Of a stretch of DNA of 64,000 nt, positions 23,779 through 64,000 are shown in pieces. Within the stretch, counting starts at the first letter, position 1. Every line of letters begins with the position of its first letter. Both the position numbers and the translations under genes were made by a program. Below the pieces are notes generated by a model. It saw only the letters and a list, made by a program, of their open reading frames with translations. It searched no databases and was not told where the DNA came from. Where the stretch lies: positions 1,188,501 through 1,252,500 of the forward strand of contig JBAMJR010000102.1 of assembly GCA_038501785.1 (NCBI GenBank). Direction: 5' to 3'. The DNA comes from Myoxocephalus aenaeus (lineage: Eukaryota; Chordata; Actinopteri; Perciformes; Cottidae).

Positions 23779-26167
23779 ATGAACCAAAAGTGGATCCTGG
23801 TGATTCTGGTGATTTGTCAAAGTAAATTTAATCTGGATTTTGAAATCTATTCACTCCCGTGAAGCAGCATTAACGTGTCCTCTGCTCTGTTTCCTAGTCT
23901 TCTGCTTTTGACAGATGACTAGGATATAACTGCTTCACTTTTATCACATCTTTTAGACATGACTTCAGGAGCTGGTAAAGAAAAGACGGTGAAGGAAGGG
24001 GAGCCGGTCGACATGCCCTGCAAGCTTATGGACAGGGGCAGCTTGGTCGTCTGGTTTCGAGTCCTTGGGACTGGCGTGGAGTTCATTGCATCTTTCAGCA
24101 ACAGTGGCATGCTAAAGTCACCCGGGGCCTCCTTCACGTCCACCTTCAGTAACTCAATGCCTCGTGGGACCTTAAAGCTGAAGTCATTCAACAAAACTCG
24201 GGACAGCGGCGTTTACAGCTGTGCGTCTCTCATTGGAGGTGTTAAATTGGAATTCGGCGAAGTAACCCGACTGGTCGCAGGTGAGTTTTATTTCATATAT
24301 CGTCACCTTCCTAAAATAAAGTCATTTTTTGCCAAAAATTATGTTCTTGCCTAAATCCTCTCCTCATGATATGGCCACCTCTGGTAAAATCTCCTACATC
24401 CTCAGTTGAACAGATCATGTGATTCTACCCCTGTAGTATAACGGCCGATGTCAAGAGTGTGACTTAGGCCATTTTATTTTGCCTAAGTCAAAAGACAATG
24501 TGACTTTGGCCATTTTACAAGCTTTTCAAGATGGCAGTTTGAAGCTAGCATTCAAGCTAGCAATTTAGTTAGCAGTCAAAGTCAAAAGACAATGTGACTT
24601 AGGCAAATTTACAAGCTTTTCAAGATGGCAGTTTGAAGCTAGCATTCAAGCTAGCAATTTAGTTAGCAGTCAAAGTCAAAAGACAATGTGACTTAGGCAA
24701 ATTTACAAGCTTTTCAAGATGGCAGTTTGAAGCTAGCATTTAAACTAGCACTTTAGTTAGCATTTTTGCGAGCATTTTTGTCAATGAAAATCTCACTCGA
24801 ACATAATATTAGTAATCATAACATAATTTGACCGGTATTACAGTATGCCTGTTGTGCCGTGTCTAGAGGCAGCTTGTGCACTATATTACATTTGGTCAAG
24901 TTTTTTGTGTTTTCTGAAAAACCTGAAAAAATGGCCATTATTTTCGGAAGGTGACGATATTTGGTCTAATGTTTTTTAATGGATGCTTTTTTTTTAGCAT
25001 CACTTACCATCACGCCTTTTCACTTTCATCAGAATCAGTTGAAGTCGCAGTCAAAGCACCACAGACCACCATCACTGCGCCAAACCAATGCACGACTGCC
25101 GCACCATGCGTTTGTAACCATCAGGAGAATAACAAGCAAGGTAAATGCTCATAATCATAATCATATCACCTTCATGTGTGTGATTCTGTGAGGAGGAGCA
25201 GTTGGTAAATGAGCACATACTCTACAGGGGAAACCAGTCCACAGATGTTCTGCTCTCCAATCATACTGGGCTCACTGGCTGGCGGCTGTGGCCTTCTTCT
25301 CCTCTCCCTCATCATCACCACCCTGTACTGCAACAGTAAGTGTATTTGATATCTAAAATGTGGTTCCCTGCCGTTTAATATGGAGTTGACATATGTCTTC
25401 GGAAAGCTGGAAATAGTTTACATGTTTTTAAAATTTCAGTCAGTTTTTTTCAGATTTTCTTCATTTAAAACTTGAATGCTTTTTGCTGTAATAATGTGTG
25501 TAATGATTTCTAACAGCATTTTGGATTTGTTGTAGAAATTAGAACACGGAGATGCCCACACCATTACAAAAGAAAGTAAGTTATTTATTTTAATCTAATA
25601 TTGTAACCATTAGGGCTATCGGCAGAATTTTAAGAATACTGAGGTCATTAGTCCCAGACATCAAAAGGAAAGTGTGAAAAAATAGTAATTAATTATTCAG
25701 TTTACGTCTCTGTGAGCTGTTTAGTAATATTGATGCAAGTTTTAAAATAAATAAAAAATTGTTTCAAGGAAATTAATCTGAAAATCCCAAATGGTTCAAC
25801 ACGTAACCAACGTAACTCCAATTTCCATTAGAACCAGATTACAATGTTCTTTCAGTTGGTAGAATAAAGTGTTTTAACTCTAATTGCTGTTTCAAAGCCT
25901 TTTTCACTCTGACGGCAATATTGTTGGAGAAATATTTATTTATTTACCAAACACACACACACGTCATAAAAGATGTCAAATAACACAATATTACAGAAGA
26001 CATAACCTCAGCGTCCTCCCTTTGTAATTCCATTGTGACGACACAACACAGTCCCTGATTTAAGCTATTAATTATTATTATTGTTCATTTTAAATGCCTT
26101 GCTTATCTCTTATAGACCGCGGGTGATGGCTCCAGGAAAACAAATGATGACCAACAGACACGTTTAA
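23779..26167 (+). CDS. cd8a: CD8 alpha chain of the T-cell co-receptor
   Basis: Coding exons 23779-23821, 23957-24280, 25033-25140, 25228-25335, 25536-25575 and 26116-26167 join to 224 residues. A hydrophobic signal (MNQKWILVILVICQ) leads a V-type Ig domain with C36, W47, the strand-F motif RDSGVYSC (C103) and a sequon at N93. The threonine-rich stalk contains CTTAAPCVC, cysteines suited to dimerisation. A transmembrane helix (ILGSLAGGCGLLLLSLII) is followed by the tail KIRTRRCPHHYKRK. Teleost CD8 alpha is reported to carry C-x-H in place of the mammalian C-x-C-P Lck-binding motif, and CPH here fits. The product binds MHC class I on cytotoxic T cells as a homodimer or with the beta chain from the gene 5.6 kb upstream. 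The exon plan parallels that gene. Confidence 0.92.
24487..24780 (+). repeat. 94-bp tandem repeat in a cd8a intron
   Basis: The segment beginning GTCAAAAGACAATGTGACTT occurs at 24487, 24581 and 24675, a 94-bp period. Each copy also carries CAAGATGGCAGTTTGAAGC and runs of GCTAGCA/TTAGTTAGCA. It lies in the intron after the Ig exon of cd8a and codes for nothing recognisable. Confidence 0.85.
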
Positions 26168-26456
26168 TCTAAATGGTGCAATTTCTTTTAATTTCTCCAA
26201 ACGGCAATCATTTTACAGTGATGTGTTGCTGTTGCAGATGCTTTTCATCCCATTTACAGTTTAATGACATTCATGGTGAATATTTTGCTGCCAACTTAAA
26301 AAGTTATGATTGTAATAGAAACTATAAAAACTTTTTTAAGTGCTTCAAGGATTCAATGTATCAAATACTTAAGATCTTCAACATCCAGTATGAACTGTAA
26401 CATTTAGATTAAACTCTTTAAATGAAATCACATGAAATGTCTATTTAGCTAATTCT

Positions 26457-26933
26457 AATAAATATTGATTGTAATAGAAACCACTGAAGTCCTGAGAATA
26501 TTCTCTGATTAACATTTATTTAAAAATTTATGTCAAAATTGTGTGTAATTCATTTTGTACATTTTGTATTAAGCACATTTTTCTAGATTTTGCCCTGTAT
26601 TACTGTACTGTCTTTTAGTTTTGCTCTCCAACATTTTCAAACTAGAACTGTACTTGCCTTTTGCATAAGAAAAATAAAATATATAAAAGTAAAAAAAGAA
26701 GAAATTGCTCTGATAAGATTTGCAGCCGTATAACTTGAAATGTTAGAAATGTTAGTTTTTTTTCATTTATATTCAGTTAAGCCTTCAGGTTTTTTTTATT
26801 TAATTACTCCATTTTCCTATGGTTTTGAAATATCGAGGAACGAATATGAAAGATAATTTTCTTCATTCATTATAATTGTATGTACCATATTTTAGAATTG
26901 TCTCACTGTGAGGGTTTTATAACTTAAAATAAA
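26457..26933 (+). terminator. cd8a: cd8a 3' UTR poly(A) signals
   Basis: AATAAA occurs at 26457-26462, 26673-26678 and 26928-26933, about 290, 510 and 760 bases after the cd8a stop. I cannot tell from sequence which one is used. Confidence 0.5.
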
Positions 26934-26959
26934 TATTTTTTTTCCCAATGTACAACAAG

Positions 26960-27330
26960 TTGTATTTGTGTGTTTTTTGCATATCAAACCCTCTCATTTG
27001 CATCAGTCATTCGGGGTCTTGGCACAGAAATATAGTTTATGAACTTCAGCCGGATTCAAAAGGAAGCGGGCGGATACAACTGTATGCAGAGAGAAAAACC
27101 ACCAAGTCAGAAGTACAGAAAGACATTTTCAAAAGAGATTCTGTTCCCGTTCAATTTAATACATTCACACAATTTACACACACTTTCCTTTCACCTTTTG
27201 AAAAACAGCGTTTATTCATTTATATAGCTTTTTTTCCCACAAATTAAGGCAGTTTGTGTCAGCTTTTGTGAATCATGTTGGGCACTAATGGTAAAAACCA
27301 GACACTACATAGAGCAACCACACCATTCAA
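26960..27330. other. Gap between the cd8a and cast 3' ends
   Basis: The convergent genes nearly meet here. A short + strand frame at about 27039-27140 has a weak Ig strand-F look (QKEAGGYNC), but no splice or promoter evidence. Confidence 0.35.
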
Positions 27331-28413
27331 ATGTTCAGATCTCCTTTATTTAATTAGCATTCCCACATCTAAAATACGTCTCAGATCTTTTGACTCACAC
27401 CCACACAAAACCTTTGACATGAAAAAAATTACTTGGGGACAGTATATTGATTTTTTGACTTTGCAGTTGAAAGCCCTTTGAAAATGATACAGTGTTGTCT
27501 TATATAAAGCAAAAAAACATCTTTTCTTTTTTTTCTTTTTTATACAGTGAACAAAGCTTGTCGCCGCCTCAGTTCTTTAAGTGCACTTCTAGACACCAGC
27601 ATTTGTTTTCTTTCTACAAGGTCAATACATAGAAAAGACCTTTTTTTTTAAACAAATAGTCTTTACTGGAAAGAGAAAGGCATTTGCCAAAAGCTCTCAG
27701 ACACAGATTTAAGCAGAACACCTCCTGGAAATCCTCCTCATATTTAATTATGTAAACTATATATTGTCCAAAATATAAGCAAACTAAGCTGTACACTAGT
27801 GTCTTAATGGCATCGGACCACATTGTGATAGAAAACTTGGCTTTTCTGTGTACATCAAGATTGCACAAACATCCCGCTGCTGTACACCCACTTTGTGCTG
27901 CTCACATGAAAGCTGACGGTTACCACGGCTCCAACACAACTTGACTTAAACTGCTCTCCTTCTCCACAGCACCCCCACCTTCACACATTCTTTCATTCTC
28001 CACCTTGTTTTTAGAGTCTTTTTATTTTCTCCAAAGACTGAAACCAAAACTGTCTCATCCTTAAACACATGTGAACCGAGCAGAAAAGGCACCGCATGCC
28101 AAAGTGTGTGTATGTGCGTGTGTGTATGCGCGCGCGTGTGTGTGTGTGTAATGAGCATGGGTTATGGGTATGTCTAGGTTTGTCTTTTATCAACTATACA
28201 TTCTTGATGAATTAGAAAAAATAGAATCATTATCCAGAAAGCAGCTCCCTCACAGATGAGTCGGTGTGGCCAGGAGGACGAACTGCGCCGACAACCTGCA
28301 ACACGAGACACATTCAACAGTCAGTGGAAAGGCGTTTATCGAGTTGAGCATCTTTTTTTTTTTTAAACCAGGTAAAGCTGGGCAACCGATGAGAACAACG
28401 CTCACCAGAGGGT
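27330..28413 (-). other. cast: cast 3' UTR
   Basis: The cast stop codon is at 28414-28416 on the minus strand. Downstream there are minus-strand AATAAA signals at 28021-28026 and near 27350, and no further exon. A (GT)n/(GC)-rich tract lies at 28105-28150. The distal end is an estimate. Confidence 0.45.
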
Positions 28414-61823
<33,410 letters not shown>

Positions 61824-62380
61824 CTTTAGAACACGCGTGGACGTCTACAGACGCACTTTTTAACTTTCCTTTCTGCGCCCTCAGTGCAGCTGTTTGAGAA
61901 TAGGAGTCTCTGGGCTGATCTTTCCCTTGCAGCAAAATAAGTTGCCCCTCCCGTTGAGAAAAAAACTTTCGTCTCTGATTGATCAAAGTATGCACAAGCA
62001 AATGTGTTGGCAACGCGTGCGCTTGTGTGCGTGGCCTATCAAAGATGGAGTTGCAGCAAGTAAGGTCTTGTATTTTTTTTATCGGGATCTTTGATGTTAA
62101 GATTGTTCATCAGCTACATACTAAAATACAGATTTGACACAAATGTGATCATATGAATGTCGAGAGGGAAAAAAGGAGTGTGAGCGAGGTCCATACAAAG
62201 TGTATTTACTGCGTGATGTAGTGCATGTGAAGAGATAAACATGTATTAAATCAACATGCAACACAAGATCCGACAAACTGGATTTTTTTTCCACATGCCG
62301 GGACACGCCCCACAGACCAGGAAGAGTTGACTCACCGCTGATATCCTTTTCTCTCAGGAGGCTGCAGCCTTTCAGCGCAG

Positions 62381-62398
62381 CGCTGCCCTCTGGTGGCG
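62381..62398 (-). promoter_or_regulatory. CTCF-like site upstream of cast
   Basis: On the minus strand the site reads CGCCACCAGAGGGCAGCG. Its core CCACCAGAGGGCAGC fits the CTCF consensus CCASYAGRKGGCRS fully. It lies about 560 bp upstream of cast first exon A. Confidence 0.5.
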
Positions 62399-62475
62399 AA
62401 CAGCGGGACTGTCTTGAGCCTCATGACTGAACTGCGTCCAATCATCTGTCAGACGTGAAACAGCAGATTTATATA

Positions 62476-62553
62476 TATGTATATATAAATGTATATATGT
62501 GTGTATAAATATAAATGTATATGTATATAAATGTATTTATATATGTATATATA

Positions 62554-62632
<79 letters not shown>
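62476..62632. repeat. (TA)n microsatellite
   Basis: Interrupted TATATG runs followed by about 60 bases of pure TA; self-complementary and able to form a cruciform. Confidence 0.95.
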
Positions 62633-62637
<5 letters not shown>

Positions 62638-62743
62638 GAACGTTGGAAATATTAGAAAACAGCAATGGTAGGAAACACAGGGATTGTTATATTGAAATAT
62701 ATCATGACTGTCATGATTACAAAATAAAACATTTATTATAGCA

Positions 62744-62747
<4 letters not shown>

Positions 62748-62799
<52 letters not shown>
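62748..62799. repeat. (CA)n microsatellite
   Basis: A pure CA run of about 26 units. Confidence 0.95.
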
Positions 62800-62801
<2 letters not shown>

Positions 62802-62939
62802 GTACTTTAAAAGTACATTATTTCCCTCCTAACTGTTGTGGAATGGAAGTATAAAGTAACACGTAAAAGTGCCTGAAAGTTGTACTTAAGTGCAGCACTT
62901 GAGTAAATGTATAGTTCCTTCTACCGAGAAGAAACACAG

Positions 62940-62947
<8 letters not shown>

Positions 62948-63018
<71 letters not shown>
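62948..63018. repeat. (GT)n microsatellite
   Basis: A pure GT run of about 35 units following a short TATATATA. Confidence 0.95.
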
Positions 63019-63023
<5 letters not shown>

Positions 63024-63317
63024 ATAATAAATGTTTTATTTTGTAATCATGTGTTTCCTACCATCGCTGTTTCTTTTCTCTTATCAAGACACGGGTTACT
63101 TCTGGCACTTAAGCAAAATTGGCATGAGTAGACCATATCATTGAGGTATAGATTAATAACATAATATATGATGTTGTCTGTTAAAAGATATTCAGTTGTC
63201 AGAACAGCATTACTGTATGTATTGACGAGTGAATCCATGCAGTACCATGGCAGGTTGAAAGAAACAGAGGACACAAAAGGAGGCACTACTAATTCACTAC
63301 TAAAACTAATTCAATAC

Positions 63318-63460
63318 TGATCGCCACACTTCCTGTGTGATCGCCACACTTCCTGTGTGATCGGCGCACTTCCTGTGTGATTAGTGCACTTCCTGTGTGA
63401 TCGGCACACTTCCTGTGTGATTGGTGCACTTCCTGTGTGATCGGCGCACTTCCTGTGGGC
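63318..63460 (+). repeat. Seven-copy 20-bp array with an ETS-like core
   Basis: CACTTCCTGTG occurs at 63327, 63347, 63367, 63387, 63407, 63427 and 63447, exactly 20 bp apart, separated by GATCGGC-type spacers. The reverse complement ACAGGAAGTG is a strong ETS-family binding consensus. The core is invariant while the spacers vary. Confidence 0.9.
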
Positions 63461-64000
63461 ACCCTGACTTGTCCTTCGTGGTTGAATCTGTTTTCGGTGC
63501 AGGCAGCTGTGATGTCAGTGAAACGGGGAATGACAGCAATGACCATGTCTGGTCCTTGATGGTATCCATCAGTCTTTGACCTTCACACTTCCTGATATCA
63601 GCACGAACCCTGTCACATCCCTTCAGAAACGAGCAGTCTACCACCTGCCAGGTGATGCCAATCTGGTTGACTCCATAACGGCCTTTTTACAGCACCTTCT
63701 GATAACAGGTGACATTTGTACACCGTTGGTTGAGCTTTGTTGACATGGATGAATGAAACAACTCTTAACCTTTACTACTTTTCTGTCAGGTATTATTCAT
63801 ATTTGCAGCAGCAATGCAGTTTTAGACTAAATAAGCTCCTGCTGCTATAATATAACTATGATACCAGACTACTCAATACAGCTGGTAGACATGATCAATT
63901 ATCAAATACTCTATATTTGATGTATCTGAATATGTAATGTGTTTGTATACATTTTCGTTTCTTGTGTTCTTGTTCAGTTTGAAGTAGTTTTTTTTTATCC

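Larger units (their letters stand above)
61830..64000. other. Region upstream of cast
   Basis: No complete gene is seen. It contains a CTCF-like site (62381-62398), (TA)n, (CA)n and (GT)n runs, a 20-bp tandem array (63318-63460) and a coding-like minus-strand stretch of unknown origin (about 63460-63700). Confidence 0.5.

Overview
The window is nuclear DNA from a ray-finned fish, most likely a percomorph teleost. The evidence is split genes with GT-AG introns, very long (CA)n/(GT)n tracts, several dispersed repeats of types I know from percomorph genomes, and teleost-style CD8 and GnRH2 proteins. I saw no rRNA, tRNA, CRISPR or bacterial-type operon. Exon boundaries were set by hand from splice consensus and reading-frame continuity.

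Layout, left to right. (1) 1-2110 looks like the 3' UTR of a + strand gene whose coding part lies outside the window. (2) gnrh2 (+, coding exons 4227-5149) encodes the GnRH-II decapeptide precursor. (3) zmat1-like (+, 6290-11799) encodes a 607-residue protein with four matrin/U1-type zinc fingers; one intron appears to use a GC donor. (4) 11800-15130 is intergenic. (5) cd8b (+, 15198-18159) and cd8a (+, 23779-26167) encode the two chains of the T-cell co-receptor, in tandem. Between them lies a nine-copy 73-bp minisatellite; each unit carries a CTCF-like core. (6) The right half is one large minus-strand gene, calpastatin (cast; coding exons 61823 down to 28414), which converges tail-to-tail on cd8a. 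(7) 61830-64000 is upstream of cast and is dominated by microsatellites, a CTCF-like site and a 20-bp ETS-like tandem array.

The cast gene is the richest part. I placed at least 35 exons shared by all forms, all starting and ending in phase 0. Three alternative first exons begin MPHKRRGHG, MAYAAFWMSL and MGQILTWIRG; the last fits an N-myristoylation signal. The body holds five calpain-inhibitory A-B-C domains, against four in mammals. Domains 2 and 4 are nearly identical in introns as well as exons, which points to a recent internal duplication. A 338-bp hAT-type element sits exactly at one cast 5' splice site, and its 8-bp target duplication forms the intronic part of the donor.

The gene products belong to separate systems: neuroendocrine signalling (gnrh2), probable RNA/nucleic-acid binding (zmat1), cytotoxic T-cell recognition of MHC class I (cd8a/cd8b) and calpain control (cast). 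The most original features are the cast architecture, the transposon at the splice site and the CTCF-like array in the CD8 locus.
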